Shown piece by piece: positions 23,501 to 31,801 of a stretch of 64,000 bases of DNA (the stretch's first letter is position 1; the number at the start of each line of letters is the position of its first letter). Location: positions 2,630,001 to 2,694,000 of the forward strand of contig NZ_JAUTAE010000001.1 in assembly GCF_030818415.1 (NCBI RefSeq), in the 5' to 3' direction. The stretch comes from Sphingomonas sp. SORGH_AS_0950 (GTDB lineage Bacteria > Pseudomonadota > Alphaproteobacteria > Sphingomonadales > Sphingomonadaceae). Position numbers and translations under genes: made by a program. The notes beneath the pieces are model-generated. The model was not told the origin of the DNA. It saw only the letters and a list, made by a program, of their open reading frames with translations, and ran no database searches.

Positions 23501-25114
23501 CCCGGCTTCAAGGTGACCGAGTTCATCGCCAAGCTGCGCCATGCGACGCCGGGCGTGACATTGATCTCGCCGCCGCCGCACCACGACATCTATTCGATCG
23601 AGGATCTCGCGCAGCTCATCTATGACTGCAAGCAGATCAACCCGCGTGCGCGCGTCTGCGTGAAGCTGGTGAGCTCGGCGGGCATCGGTACGGTCGCGGC
23701 GGGCGTGGCCAAGGCGCATGCCGACGTCATCCTGGTGTCGGGCCATGTCGGCGGCACGGGCGCCTCGCCCCAGACCTCGATCAAATATGCCGGTACGCCC
23801 TGGGAAATGGGTCTGTCGGAGGTCAACCAGACGCTGACCCTGAACGGTCTGCGCGGGCGTATCCGCCTGCGGGCGGACGGCGGCCTCAAGACCGGGCGCG
23901 ACATCGTGATCGCGGCGATCCTGGGTGCGGAAGAGTTCGGCATCGGCACGCTGAGCCTCGTCGCGATGGGCTGCATCATGGTGCGTCAGTGCCATAGCAA
24001 CACCTGCCCGGTCGGCGTCTGCGTGCAGGACGAGCGGCTTCGCGCCAAGTTCACCGGCACGCCCGAAAAGGTCATCAACCTGATGACCTTCATCGCCGAG
24101 GAAGTCCGCGACATCCTGGCGCGCCTCGGCGTGCGCTCGCTGGACGAGGTGATCGGGCGCACCGAGCTGCTGCGCCAGGTCAGCCGCGGTGCCGAGCATC
24201 TCGACGATCTCGACCTCAACCCGGTGCTGGCGAAGGTCGATGCGACCGATGCCGAGCGGCGGTTCAGCCTGTCGACCTTCCGCAACGAAGTGCCCGACAG
24301 CCTGGATGCGCAGATCATCAAGGACGCGAGCGCCGTCTTCTCGCGCGGCGAGAAGATGCAGCTGACCTATTCGGTGCGCAACACGCACCGCGCGGTCGGC
24401 ACCCGCCTGTCGTCGGAGATCACCCGCAAGTTCGGCATGAGCAAGCTGGCCGACGGCCACGTCACCGTGCGGCTGCGTGGGAGCGCGGGCCAGTCGCTGG
24501 GCGCGTTCCTGTGCAAGGGCGTGACGCTGGAAGTGTTCGGCGATGCCAATGACTATGTCGGCAAGGGCCTGTCGGGCGGCACCATCATCGTGCGCCCGGC
24601 GGTCAGCTCGCCGCTGGCCAGCCAGAAGAACACGATCATCGGCAACACCGTCCTGTACGGCGCGACCTCGGGCAAGCTGTTCGCAGCGGGCCAGGCGGGC
24701 GAGCGTTTCGCGGTCCGCAACTCGGGTGCGACCGTGGTGGTCGAGGGCTGCGGCGCGAATGGCTGCGAATATATGACCGGCGGCGTCGCGGTGGTGCTGG
24801 GTCAGGTCGGCGCGAATTTCGGCGCGGGCATGACCGGCGGCATGGCGTTCATCTATGACGAAGAGGATCGCTTCGCCCGCCGCGCCAACCCCGAGAATAT
24901 CGTGTGGCAGCGCCTGGCGTCGGCGCATTGGGAAGGCGTGCTGCGCGACCTGGTCGAACAGCATGCCGCCGCGACCGACAGCAAATGGTCCAAGGGTCTG
25001 CTGGAGGACTGGGACCGGGTCGCCGGGCATTTCTGGCAGGTCTGCCCGAAGGAAATGCTGACCCGCCTGGCGCACCCGCTCGATGACAGCGTCGAGGCGG
25101 TCGCGGCGGAGTAA
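20597..25114 (+). CDS. gltB: Glutamate synthase (NADPH) large subunit
   Basis: GltB holds the amidotransferase and synthase sites. The glutaminase domain begins right at DACGVGMVAATDG, where the Cys becomes the N-terminal nucleophile after removal of a short propeptide. The synthase domain has the FMN loop GHVGGTGASPQTSIKYAG and the 3Fe-4S ligands in GCIMVRQCHSNTCPVGVC. The C-terminal part is the Gly-rich beta-helix domain (GCEYMTGGVAVVLGQVG). The start at 20597 follows CAGGAC; ATGs at 20549 and 20552 also exist in frame or nearby, and 20549 would overlap the gltD stop. From 20597 the product is 1505 aa, the usual size. Confidence 0.95.
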   Translation: MMTDQRQYLAEHGMYRPEFEGDACGVGMVAATDGQPSRRVVQSAIDALKAVWHRGAVDADGKTGDGAGLHVDLPHRFFDDAIAASGHKVLPNRLAVGMIFMPRTDLGAQETCRTIVESVIIEAGYTIYGWRQVPVDVSVIGLKAQATRPEIEQIMIAGPMPDEVDAAEFEKNLYLVRRRIEKRVIAAQISGFYICSLSCRSIIYKGLFLAESLSVFYPDLQDHRFESRVAIFHQRYSTNTFPQWWLAQPFRCLAHNGEINTIRGNKNWMLSHEIRMASIAFGDNSEDIKPVIPAGASDTAALDAVFEAICRSGRDAPTAKLMLVPEAWQKDLDTPKAHAEMYQYLASVMEPWDGPAALAMTDGRWAVAGMDRNALRPLRYTLTADGLLIVGSESGMVVVPEATVTAKGRLGPGQMIAVDLAEGKLYDDRAIKDQIAGEQDYAAMIGEFLTMDQLPAPSEEEALVRMPRAEMLRRQVAAGQTMEDMELILSPMAEGGKEAIGSMGDDTPLAVISDKPRLISQFFRQNFSQVTNPPIDSLRERYVMSLKTRFGNLANILDTEDRRERVLVLPSPVLTGADWHRLKTHFGRSAAEIDCTFEADGGPDRLRAAIQRIRNQAEQAVREGRSELFLTDEHVSEDRVAIAGVLAAAAVHTHLVRRGLRSYASINVRSAECLDTHYYAVLIGVGATTVNAYLAEAAIVDRHGRGLFGDLTIDQCLANHRTAIEDGLLKIMAKMGIAVISSYRGGYNFEAVGLSRALVNDLFPGMPAKISGEGYNSLHYSAMVRHEAAWDQHVATLPIGGFYRQRDGGETHAYSAQLMHLLQTAVATDSYSTYLQFARGVGDLPPVYLRDLLQFNFPNEGVPVDQVEAITEIRKRFVTPGMSLGALSPEAHETLAIAMNRIGAKAVSGEGGEDKLRYQPYDNGDNANSTIKQIASGRFGVTAEYLNACDEIEIKVAQGAKPGEGGQLPGFKVTEFIAKLRHATPGVTLISPPPHHDIYSIEDLAQLIYDCKQINPRARVCVKLVSSAGIGTVAAGVAKAHADVILVSGHVGGTGASPQTSIKYAGTPWEMGLSEVNQTLTLNGLRGRIRLRADGGLKTGRDIVIAAILGAEEFGIGTLSLVAMGCIMVRQCHSNTCPVGVCVQDERLRAKFTGTPEKVINLMTFIAEEVRDILARLGVRSLDEVIGRTELLRQVSRGAEHLDDLDLNPVLAKVDATDAERRFSLSTFRNEVPDSLDAQIIKDASAVFSRGEKMQLTYSVRNTHRAVGTRLSSEITRKFGMSKLADGHVTVRLRGSAGQSLGAFLCKGVTLEVFGDANDYVGKGLSGGTIIVRPAVSSPLASQKNTIIGNTVLYGATSGKLFAAGQAGERFAVRNSGATVVVEGCGANGCEYMTGGVAVVLGQVGANFGAGMTGGMAFIYDEEDRFARRANPENIVWQRLASAHWEGVLRDLVEQHAAATDSKWSKGLLEDWDRVAGHFWQVCPKEMLTRLAHPLDDSVEAVAAE

Positions 25115-25127
25115 CGGACCATATTTT

Positions 25128-25244
25128 TCCTCCCCTGCAAGGGGAGGGGGATCATGCGCAGCATGGTGGAGGGGTGTCACCCGATCGAGAGCGCGACACC
25201 CCTCCGTCAGCCCTTCGGGCTGCCACCTCCCCTCGCAGGGAGGA
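25128..25244. repeat. Palindromic GC-rich repeat, family B, copy 1
   Basis: It begins TCCTCCCCTGCAAGGGGAGG and ends with the complement-like CCTCCCCTCGCAGGGAGGA, with a conserved inner inverted GGTGGAGGGGTGT/ACACCCCTCC. The same design occurs inside truB (43301-43429) and at 52016-52123. Confidence 0.8.
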
Positions 25245-25257
25245 ATAGCCAAAACCT

Positions 25258-25288
25258 CCGTTCAGCCTGAGCGAAGTCGAAGGCCACG
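25258..25288 (+). repeat. Dispersed repeat, family A, copy 1
   Basis: Core TTCAGCCTGAGCGAAGTCGA followed by AGGCCACG. Ten copies of this core, in both orientations, occur in the window, nearly all between genes. This one forms an inverted pair with copy 2. Confidence 0.85.
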
Positions 25289-25321
25289 CGGATCGCTCTC
25301 CAAACGTGGGATCATCGGATT

Positions 25322-25354
25322 CCCTTGGCCTTCGACTTCGCTCAGGCTGAACGG
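25322..25354 (-). repeat. Dispersed repeat, family A, copy 2
   Basis: Inverted copy facing copy 1 at a distance of 33 bases, so the pair could fold into a hairpin in the transcript from gltB. Confidence 0.85.
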
Positions 25355-25464
25355 GGTGTAGGGCTGGATCGAATATTGGAGGTTCTCCCATCCTGGCCAA
25401 CCCCGATTACGGAACCGTTCCGTCGCCGTGACGGTTGGGGCGCGATGCAAAAGGGGACGGCAGC

Positions 25465-26544
25465 ATGACCATCGACCGCCATCGGATCGAGCGAGGGGGA
25501 TTCATCCTCTTCCTGGCGATCGTCACCATCGGCCTGATCGCGGTGATTTCGGGCTTTTTGATCGCGCTGCTCTGGGCGGGGCTGGCGGCGATCCTGTTTC
25601 GGTCGCTGTTCCAGTGGTTGCTGACCAAGACCGGCGGGCGGCGCAATCTCGCCGCCGGGCTGACCATGTTGATCATCACCTTTGCCGTGGTGGTGCCGAC
25701 CCTGTTGATCGGCAGCATGGTCGTCGACCAGGCGTCGGGCGTCTATCTGAAGATGCGCAGCGGCCAGATCGACTTCGCACAATATTTCCAGCAGGTCCGC
25801 GACGCGCTTCCCCAGCGGCTGCGCCAGGCGATGGACAATTCGGGCGTCGGCAGTTTCGAGGGGCTTCAGGCGCGCGTCTCGCGCACGCTCAGCAGCAGCG
25901 TCAGCCAGATCGCGACCCAGGCGCTGTCGATCGGGCGCAACGCCTTCGCCTTTGCGCTGGCCTTTGGCGTGGGGCTCTATGTCACCTTCTTCCTGATCCG
26001 TGACGGCGACCGGCTGGGCCCCGATTTCGTTCGCGCGCTGCCGCTGGACCGGGGCGTGGCGACACGGCTGGTCGATACCTTCGTCGCGGTGGTGCGCGCC
26101 ACCATCAAAGGATCGGTCATCGTCGGGCTGGTGCAGGGAGCGCTGGGCGCGATCACCTTCTGGATCGTCGGCGTGCCCGCCGCGCTGCTCTGGGGCGTGC
26201 TGATGGCGATCGCGGCGCTGCTGCCCGCGATCGGCCCCGCAATCATCTGGGGGCCGGTCGCCATCTATCTGCTCGCGACCGGCGCGGTCTGGCAGGGGGC
26301 GGTGGTCGTCGCTTCGGGCGTGCTGGTCATCGGGCTGGCCGACAATATCCTGCGGCCGATCCTGGTCGGGCGCGACACGGGGCTGCCCGACTGGATCGTG
26401 CTGCTGACGACGCTGGGCGGGATCGAGCTGCTGGGGTTGAGCGGCATCGTCGTCGGACCGGCGGTCGCCGCGCTGTTCCTGGCGGGATGGCGCATCCTGA
26501 GCGAGCAGCGCGGGGCGGTCCCGGCTGCCGAAACGGCGGCCTGA
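25465..26544 (+). CDS. AI-2E/PerM-type membrane transporter
   Basis: The protein has the layout of the AI-2E transporter (PerM/YhhQ-like, PF01594) family: paired hydrophobic segments at the N-terminus (FILFLAIVTIGLIAVISGFLIALLWAGLAAIL), a long polar middle, then a cluster of transmembrane segments ending in GGIELLGLSGIVVGPAVAALFLA, with the family motif PAIGPAIIWGPVAIYLL. Substrates in this family include autoinducer-2 or ions, and differ among members, so the substrate here is unknown. The start at 25465 has AGGGGACGG upstream; an earlier ATG at 25435 is less likely. 359 aa is usual. Confidence 0.85.
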   Translation: MTIDRHRIERGGFILFLAIVTIGLIAVISGFLIALLWAGLAAILFRSLFQWLLTKTGGRRNLAAGLTMLIITFAVVVPTLLIGSMVVDQASGVYLKMRSGQIDFAQYFQQVRDALPQRLRQAMDNSGVGSFEGLQARVSRTLSSSVSQIATQALSIGRNAFAFALAFGVGLYVTFFLIRDGDRLGPDFVRALPLDRGVATRLVDTFVAVVRATIKGSVIVGLVQGALGAITFWIVGVPAALLWGVLMAIAALLPAIGPAIIWGPVAIYLLATGAVWQGAVVVASGVLVIGLADNILRPILVGRDTGLPDWIVLLTTLGGIELLGLSGIVVGPAVAALFLAGWRILSEQRGAVPAAETAA

Positions 26545-26635
26545 CCACGCGCCGCCGCGGTTTGCACGGCAGCAAGCCGATCCCTATGGTCCGCCGCCAC
26601 GGGGGCAGGGGTGCGCCTGGGGCAAAGGGACGGTA

Positions 26636-27163
26636 ATGAGGGTGCGATCGGGCGGGTGGATGGCGATCATCGGGCTCGCGGTGGTGCTGGGCGGATGCCG
26701 CGAGCGCACGTCCGCAACGGCCAGCCGGGGAACGGTGATCGAAGTGCCCGTGCCCGAGCCCGCTTCACCCGCCCGTCCGGCGGAGCCGCGATCGGACGCC
26801 GTCGCGGGCCGGGTCGGCCCGACCATCGGCTTTCCCCAAGGCGGCGCGGCGCTGAACGCCGAGGCCCGCGCCGCGCTCGACCGGCTGGCCGGCGACCGGG
26901 CGGCGGGGCAAGGGCGGATCGTCCTGCGGGGCCATTCGGACAGCGAGGGCGATGACGACTCCAATCGCCGCATGTCGCGCAAGCGCGCGGAGGCGGTGCG
27001 CGACTATCTGGCGGCGCGGGGCATCGCGCCCACGCGGATCGAGGTGATTGCGCTCGGCGAGACGCGTCCCATCGCCCCCAATGCCAAGCCCGATGGCAGC
27101 GACGACAGCGCGGGTCGTGCGCGTAACCGCCGGGTCGAGATCGAAATGGACCCCGCCGCCTGA
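26636..27163 (+). CDS. OmpA-family lipoprotein
   Basis: A lipobox (VLGGC near residue 23) after a hydrophobic stretch marks a lipoprotein. From about residue 70 the sequence has the OmpA C-terminal peptidoglycan-binding pattern: FPQGGAALNAEARAALDRLA, then RIVLRGHSDSEGDDDSN, and NRRVEIEMDP at the end. The domain binds diaminopimelate in the cell wall, anchoring the outer membrane. Between lipobox and domain is a short Pro/Glu-rich linker. It is 175 aa and stands alone, downstream of the transporter. Confidence 0.85.
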   Translation: MRVRSGGWMAIIGLAVVLGGCRERTSATASRGTVIEVPVPEPASPARPAEPRSDAVAGRVGPTIGFPQGGAALNAEARAALDRLAGDRAAGQGRIVLRGHSDSEGDDDSNRRMSRKRAEAVRDYLAARGIAPTRIEVIALGETRPIAPNAKPDGSDDSAGRARNRRVEIEMDPAA

Positions 27164-27230
27164 CCGTCGACGGAATCGCGCCGGTCACCCCGAATTGCGG
27201 ACCGGAGCGCCGCCCTTTAGGGGGATGGGC

Positions 27231-27587
27231 ATGGCCAAGGCTGATCGACTTGCTCGCCTCGACGCGCACCGCGTGGATATGGAAGGCGAATATCGCGAGG
27301 CGCTGATCGCCGCGCTGCGCACCACGGCGGCGGGCAAATGGGGGCTGTTCGATCATCGCAAGGACCGCGCGGCGCGGGCGGCGGCGGCACCGGTCGTCGC
27401 GCAACTGACCGAGATCGGCGAAAGCATCGACGACGCGCGTGAGCAGCTGGGGCTGCCGCCGTTCGGCCTTCATGCGGAGTTCCTGGCCGCGCGGGGGCCG
27501 GTCGGGCTCGAGGCGGTCGGCGAACCCCGGCAGGCGCAGGCCTGGCTCGACCGCCTGCTGGCGGCCCCGCCTCTGACCGACGGATGA
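27231..27587 (+). CDS. Hypothetical protein of sphingomonad type (118 aa)
   Basis: Family not recognised. The chosen start at 27231 has GGGGGA six bases upstream; a longer frame back to 27048 lies inside the preceding gene and is not supported. The protein is soluble and helical (RVDMEGEYREALIAALRTTA, then KWGLFDHRKD). The motif GKWGLFDHRKDR with a charged helix on either side is the most regular part. It ends 12 bases before the convergent threonine aldolase. Confidence 0.6.
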   Translation: MAKADRLARLDAHRVDMEGEYREALIAALRTTAAGKWGLFDHRKDRAARAAAAPVVAQLTEIGESIDDAREQLGLPPFGLHAEFLAARGPVGLEAVGEPRQAQAWLDRLLAAPPLTDG

Positions 27588-27599
27588 CCGGCGGGCGGC

Positions 27600-28670
27600 T
27601 TACGCCGCCTCCAGCCCCTCCATCGCGACCGCCGCGATATCGTCGCCCAGCTGGTCGACCCGCGCTGGATCGGCGTCCCAAGCGAACATGAACCGCGCGC
27701 CCCCGCCGATGAAGGTATAGAAGCGCCAGCCGCGCGCGCGTAAGGCTTCGAGGACGGCGGGCGGCGCGCTCAGGAACACCGCATTGGCCTCGACCGGGAA
27801 CATCGGCGCGATACCGGGCAGGCCCGCCACCCGGTCGGCCAGCCGCCGGGCACAGCCATTGGCATGGGTCGCGTTGGACAGCCAGGCGCCGGTGTCGAGC
27901 ATCCCGATCCACGGCGCGGCGAGGTAGCGCATCTTCGACGCCAGCTGCCCCGCCTGTTTGCAGCGATAGTCGAAATCCTCGGCCAGCACGGGGTCGAAGA
28001 ACAGGATCGCCTCGCCCACCGCCATGCCGTTCTTGGTGCCGCCGAAGCACAGCACGTCGACCCCGGCGCGCCACGTCATGTCGGCGGGCGAACAGCCGAG
28101 CGCGGCGCAGGCATTGGCGAAGCGGGCGCCGTCCATGTGCAGGCGCAGCCCCAGTTCGCGACAGGTCGCCGACAGCGCATGGATTTCGGCCAGCGTATAG
28201 ACCTGCCCCGTCTCGGTGGGCTGGGTGATCGTCACCGCGCGCGGCTTGGGGAAATGGATGTCCGACCGGCCGGTGGCGAGCGCGCGCACCGCGTCGGGGG
28301 TCAGCTTGCCGTCCTCGGTCTGCGCCACCAGCAGCTTGGAGCCGTTCGAGAAGAATTCCGGCGCGCCGCATTCGTCGGTCTCGACATGCGCCGAGGCCGA
28401 GCAGATGACGCTGTGATAGCTCTGGCACAGCGCGGCGAGCGCCAGCGAGTTGGCCGCCGTGCCGTTGAAGGCGAAGAACACCTCGCACTTGGTCTGGAAC
28501 AGCGTGCGGAACGCGTCGGCGGCGCGGTCGGTGAACGGGTCCTCGCCATAAGCGGGGACATAGCCCTGGTTCGCCTCGGCCATCGCCGCCCAGGCCTCCG
28601 GACAGATGCCCGCATAATTGTCGCTGGCGAATTGCTGGGGGGCAGGGTGTTGGGGAATGGCCGCGTCCAT
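27600..28670 (-). CDS. Low-specificity L-threonine aldolase family enzyme
   Basis: The protein follows the beta-eliminating-lyase / threonine aldolase fold: FASDNYAGICPEAW at the N-terminus, the PLP-binding lysine in VLCFGGTKNGMAVGEA (near residue 205) and a preceding aspartate in LHMDGARFANACAALG that contacts the pyridine nitrogen. These enzymes split L-threonine or L-allo-threonine into glycine and acetaldehyde. The start at 28670 has GAAGGA upstream; the ORF extends further to 28748 without support. The 356 aa length is usual. It is transcribed convergently with its left neighbour. Confidence 0.9.
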   Translation of the reverse strand: MDAAIPQHPAPQQFASDNYAGICPEAWAAMAEANQGYVPAYGEDPFTDRAADAFRTLFQTKCEVFFAFNGTAANSLALAALCQSYHSVICSASAHVETDECGAPEFFSNGSKLLVAQTEDGKLTPDAVRALATGRSDIHFPKPRAVTITQPTETGQVYTLAEIHALSATCRELGLRLHMDGARFANACAALGCSPADMTWRAGVDVLCFGGTKNGMAVGEAILFFDPVLAEDFDYRCKQAGQLASKMRYLAAPWIGMLDTGAWLSNATHANGCARRLADRVAGLPGIAPMFPVEANAVFLSAPPAVLEALRARGWRFYTFIGGGARFMFAWDADPARVDQLGDDIAAVAMEGLEAA

Positions 28671-28931
28671 CACAAATCCTTCGTGCCTATGGGCGAGTCG
28701 GGATGAGGAAAGTGGCTGATCGTCCCGTTGTTGCCGGTCTGGCCACATCCCTCTCCGAAGGGGAGAGGCACCACCTTGCCGGGAGGCAGGTTGGTGCCGG
28801 GCGACGGCCCGACTCTTGATGCTGCGTCGCCCCTAGCCGCGCGGCGGGGGGAAATCAAGCCGCGCGGCCGGATCGGACTAAGCCGACCAAAATAGCGCAA
28901 AGCATTGCGTATCGTCGCCGAAAGGTGGAAG

Positions 28932-28944
28932 CGTAAACGTTATG
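28932..28944. promoter_or_regulatory. Candidate LacI-type operator at the lacI start
   Basis: AACGTT (28936-28941) is a symmetrical core flanked by TA and AT, directly before the ATG of the regulator. Only the core is symmetric, so this is weak. Confidence 0.3.
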
Positions 28945-30009
28945 AGCATCAGGACCTCGCGCCGCGGCAGCAGCGCTCCCACGATCAGCGATGTCGCGCG
29001 CGCGGCGGGCGTGTCGCTGATGACCGTATCGCGCGTCATCAACAACGAGGCCAATGTCCGCCCCGCCACCCGCGAAAAGGTCGAGGCGGCGATCGCCCAG
29101 CTGAACTATGCGCCCAACCCCGCCGCGCGCAGCCTGGCGGGCGCGGCGCAGATCCGGGTGGGGATGCTGTACAGCAACCCCAGCCAGGGCTTTCTCAGCG
29201 AATTCCTGCTCGGCACGCTGGACCAGGCCTCGCGCCTCGACATCCAGATGGTGGTCGAGAAATGCGAGATCGGCGAGCATGAGGTGGAGGTCGCCCGGCA
29301 CCTGATCGCGGGCGGGATCGACGGCGTGATCCTGCCGCCGCCCCTGTGCGAGGCGGATGCGGTCCTGTCGCTGCTGGGCGAGGCGGGGGTGCCCGCCATC
29401 GTCGTGGCGACCGGCGTGCCCGCCGAGGAGATGCCCGGCACGACCATGGCGGTCCAGATCGACGACCGCGCCGCCGCCGAGGAGATGACGCGCCACGTCA
29501 TGACGCTGGGCCATCGCCGGATCGGCTTCATCTGCGGCAATCCCAATCTGTCGGCCAGCGCGCGCCGGTATGAGGGGTTCCGCGCCGCGCTGGAGGCGGC
29601 GGGCGTGCCCTTTGACGAGGCGCTGGTGGCGCCTGGCCTCTATACCTATCGCTCGGGGCTGGACGCCGCCGAGCGGCTGCTCGACCTGGCCGAGCCGCCG
29701 ACCGCGATCATCGCGTCGAACGACGACATGGCGGCGGCGACGGTCGCGGTGGCGCATCGGCGCGGGCTGGACGTGCCCAGCGACCTGACGGTCTGCGGGT
29801 TCGACGACACCACGCTGTCGACCACCATCTGGCCCGAGCTGACCACCATCCACCAGCCGATCGCCGACATGGCCCGCGCGGCGGTGGAGATGATCGCGAC
29901 CGTGATCCGCCAGAAAAGCGCCGAGGCGGTCGACCATCGCCTGCTGGATTACAGCCTGATTCGCCGCCAGTCGGATGCCGCGCCGCGCCGCCGCCCGCGC
30001 GAAATCTGA
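28942..30009 (+). CDS. LacI-family transcriptional regulator
   Basis: The N-terminal helix-turn-helix is typical: TISDVARAAGVSLMTVSRVINN, then NVRPATREKVEAAIAQLNY and a hinge with NPAARSLAGA. The rest is the periplasmic-binding-like effector domain (IRVGMLYSNP, then GHRRIGFICGNP, ending with SDLTVCGFDDTTLS and TTIHQP). It probably controls the sugar porter gene that follows in the same direction, and the effector is likely a sugar or its derivative. The ATG lies next to AAACGTT (28935-28941), a palindromic core common in LacI-type operators, so it may repress itself. 355 aa is usual. Confidence 0.9.
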   Translation: MSIRTSRRGSSAPTISDVARAAGVSLMTVSRVINNEANVRPATREKVEAAIAQLNYAPNPAARSLAGAAQIRVGMLYSNPSQGFLSEFLLGTLDQASRLDIQMVVEKCEIGEHEVEVARHLIAGGIDGVILPPPLCEADAVLSLLGEAGVPAIVVATGVPAEEMPGTTMAVQIDDRAAAEEMTRHVMTLGHRRIGFICGNPNLSASARRYEGFRAALEAAGVPFDEALVAPGLYTYRSGLDAAERLLDLAEPPTAIIASNDDMAAATVAVAHRRGLDVPSDLTVCGFDDTTLSTTIWPELTTIHQPIADMARAAVEMIATVIRQKSAEAVDHRLLDYSLIRRQSDAAPRRRPREI

Positions 30010-30070
30010 CGACGGTGCGGGCGGCGGCCGCGAATCCGTCCGGCATGGGACAGGATGCGCGCGCGCCCGC

Positions 30071-30104
30071 TTGACGAAGCGATGATTTAAGATAGCGTTA
30101 CCAC
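30071..30104 (+). promoter_or_regulatory. Candidate promoter and operator of the sugar porter
   Basis: TTGACG (30071-30076) is a good -35 box. Downstream, GATAGCGTTACC (30091-30102) is an imperfect inverted repeat (8 of 12 positions), the kind of site a LacI-family protein binds, at the place of the -10 to +1 region. The -10 box itself is not obvious. Confidence 0.4.
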
Positions 30105-30191
30105 GGAAGGCCGGTCGCATCTTGGACCGGTGACAGGACGAGTTCGTGCGGATAGGCGAAGACGCCACGCAGCGACGAGGAGAGGGCCCGA

Positions 30192-31616
30192 GTGACCGAT
30201 AATGCGAGAGGGTTGACCGCAGGCAGCGTCAACCATGGATTCATCGCCGCCATCGTCGTCGTCGCGACGATCGGCGGTTTCATGTTCGGATACGACTCGG
30301 GCGTCATCAACGGCACCCAGAAGGGGCTGGAGGCCGCGTTCGACCTCGGCCGCCTGGGCGTCGGCGTCAATGTCGGCGCGATCCTGGTCGGCTCGGCGAT
30401 CGGCGCGTTCGGCGCGGGGCGGCTGGCCGACGCGATTGGCCGCCGCAACGTCATGATGCTGGCCGCGGGGCTCTTCCTGGTCAGCGCGCTGCTGGCCGGT
30501 GCGGCGGGCAGCTCGGCGATCTTCATCCTCGCGCGCATCATCGGCGGCCTGGGCGTCGGCGCGGCCAGCGTGATCTCGCCGGTCTATATCTCCGAAGTGA
30601 CCCCCGCCTCGATTCGCGGCCGCCTGTCGAGCGTGCAGCAGGTGATGATCATCACCGGCCTGACCGGCGCCTTCGTCGCCAATTTCGCGCTGGCCCGCTA
30701 TGCCGGTGGCTCGACCGCCGAATTCTGGCTGGGCTTCCCCGCCTGGCGCTGGATGTTCTGGCTCCAGGCGATCCCGGCGGCGATCTATTTCGCGGCGCTG
30801 TCGATCATCCCCGAAAGCCCGCGCTTCCTGGTCGCCAAGGGCCGCGATGCCGAGGCGCATGCCGTGCTGACCAAGCTGTTCGGCGAGGCCGAGGCGACCC
30901 TCAAGGTCGCCGATATTCGTGGCAGCCTGGCCGCCGACCAGCACAAGCCCAAGCTGTCCGACCTGGTCGACAAGGCGACCGGCCGGATTCGCCCGATCCT
31001 GTGGGCGGGCATCGGCCTGGCGGTGTTCCAGCAGCTCGTCGGCATCAACGTCGTCTTCTATTACGGCGCGACCCTGTGGGAAGCGGTCGGCTTCTCGGAG
31101 GATTACGCGCTCCAGACCAACATCCTGTCGGGCGTGCTGTCGATCGGCGCCTGCCTGTTCACCATCGCGACCGTCGACAGGATCGGGCGCAAGCCGCTGT
31201 TGCTGATCGGTTCGGCGGGCATGGCGGTGACGCTGGCGATCGTCGCCTATGCCTTTTCGACCGCCGTCACCGGCGCGAACGGCGGCGTGACCCTGCCGGG
31301 CAACAACGGCGTGATCGCGCTGGTCGCGGCGAATCTGTACGTCATCTTCTTCAACGCCAGCTGGGGCCCGGTCATGTGGGTCATGCTGGGCGAAATGTTC
31401 CCCAACCAGATTCGCGGATCGGGCCTGGCGGTGTCGGGCTTTGCCCAGTGGATCGCCAATGCCGCGATCTCGGTCAGCTTCCCCGCGCTGGCGGTGTCGC
31501 CGGGGCTCAGCGTCACCTATTTCGGCTATGCCTTCTTCGCGGCGGCGTCGTTCTTCTTCGTCAAGGCGATGGTGAACGAGACCCGTGGTCGCGAACTGGA
31601 AGACATGGCGGGCTGA
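30192..31616 (+). CDS. Sugar porter (MFS transporter)
   Basis: The protein is a twelve-segment sugar porter of the XylE/GalP type. Family motifs are present: GYDSGVINGTQ near the N-terminus, GRLADAIGRRNVMM between helices 2 and 3, PESPRFLVAKGRD after helix 6, and PMWVMLGEMFP-like GPVMWVMLGEMFPNQIRGSG near helix 10. It would import a sugar with protons. The start is GTG, with GAGGAGAGGG upstream. It follows the LacI regulator and is ended by a terminator at 31640-31672. The convergent ROK protein gene and the sugar dehydrogenase nearby suggest one sugar utilisation locus. Confidence 0.92.
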   Translation: MTDNARGLTAGSVNHGFIAAIVVVATIGGFMFGYDSGVINGTQKGLEAAFDLGRLGVGVNVGAILVGSAIGAFGAGRLADAIGRRNVMMLAAGLFLVSALLAGAAGSSAIFILARIIGGLGVGAASVISPVYISEVTPASIRGRLSSVQQVMIITGLTGAFVANFALARYAGGSTAEFWLGFPAWRWMFWLQAIPAAIYFAALSIIPESPRFLVAKGRDAEAHAVLTKLFGEAEATLKVADIRGSLAADQHKPKLSDLVDKATGRIRPILWAGIGLAVFQQLVGINVVFYYGATLWEAVGFSEDYALQTNILSGVLSIGACLFTIATVDRIGRKPLLLIGSAGMAVTLAIVAYAFSTAVTGANGGVTLPGNNGVIALVAANLYVIFFNASWGPVMWVMLGEMFPNQIRGSGLAVSGFAQWIANAAISVSFPALAVSPGLSVTYFGYAFFAAASFFFVKAMVNETRGRELEDMAG

Positions 31617-31639
31617 TCCGCAGGTCCCAGACCTGGCGA

Positions 31640-31672
31640 GGCCCGCTCCCTCCGGGGGGGCGGGCCTTTTTC
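31640..31672 (+). terminator. Rho-independent terminator of the sugar porter
   Basis: GGCCCG pairs with CGGGCC around a 15-base G/C-rich loop, followed by five T. It begins 24 bases after the stop codon. Confidence 0.75.
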
Positions 31673-31687
31673 TATGCGCGCGCCCGT

Positions 31688-31720
31688 CCGTTCAGCCTGA
31701 GCGAAGTCGAAGGCCAAGGG
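31688..31720 (+). repeat. Dispersed repeat, family A, copy 3
   Basis: Full core plus AGGCCAAGGG. It is paired with copy 4 in inverted orientation, with a partial family B-like G-rich stretch between them. Confidence 0.85.
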
Positions 31721-31758
31721 AATCCCTCATCCCAGGGGGCAGGGGAGAGGCTGGGGGC

Positions 31759-31787
31759 GTGGCCTTCGACTGCGCTCAGGCCGAACG
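31759..31787 (-). repeat. Dispersed repeat, family A, copy 4
   Basis: Inverted copy with two substitutions (TGCGCTCAGGCCGAACG). It lies between the converging sugar porter and ROK genes. Confidence 0.8.
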
Positions 31788-31801
31788 AAGGGGTGTGCCC
31801 C

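Larger units (their letters stand above)
25115..25464. other. 350-base intergenic repeat cluster
   Basis: The space between gltB and the next gene is nearly filled by two repeat types: a palindromic GC-rich element (25128-25244) and an inverted pair of another family (25258-25354). After them are about 110 bases with nothing I recognise up to the ribosome site of the next gene (AGGGGACGG). Confidence 0.7.

Noticed and set aside
20060..25252. A minus-strand open frame of 1730 codons opposite gltB
   Set aside because: It runs against a clear GltB protein with intact motifs. Long antisense frames are expected in GC-rich DNA with strong third-position bias, and its composition (Arg/His/Asp-rich) is that of a shadow frame.
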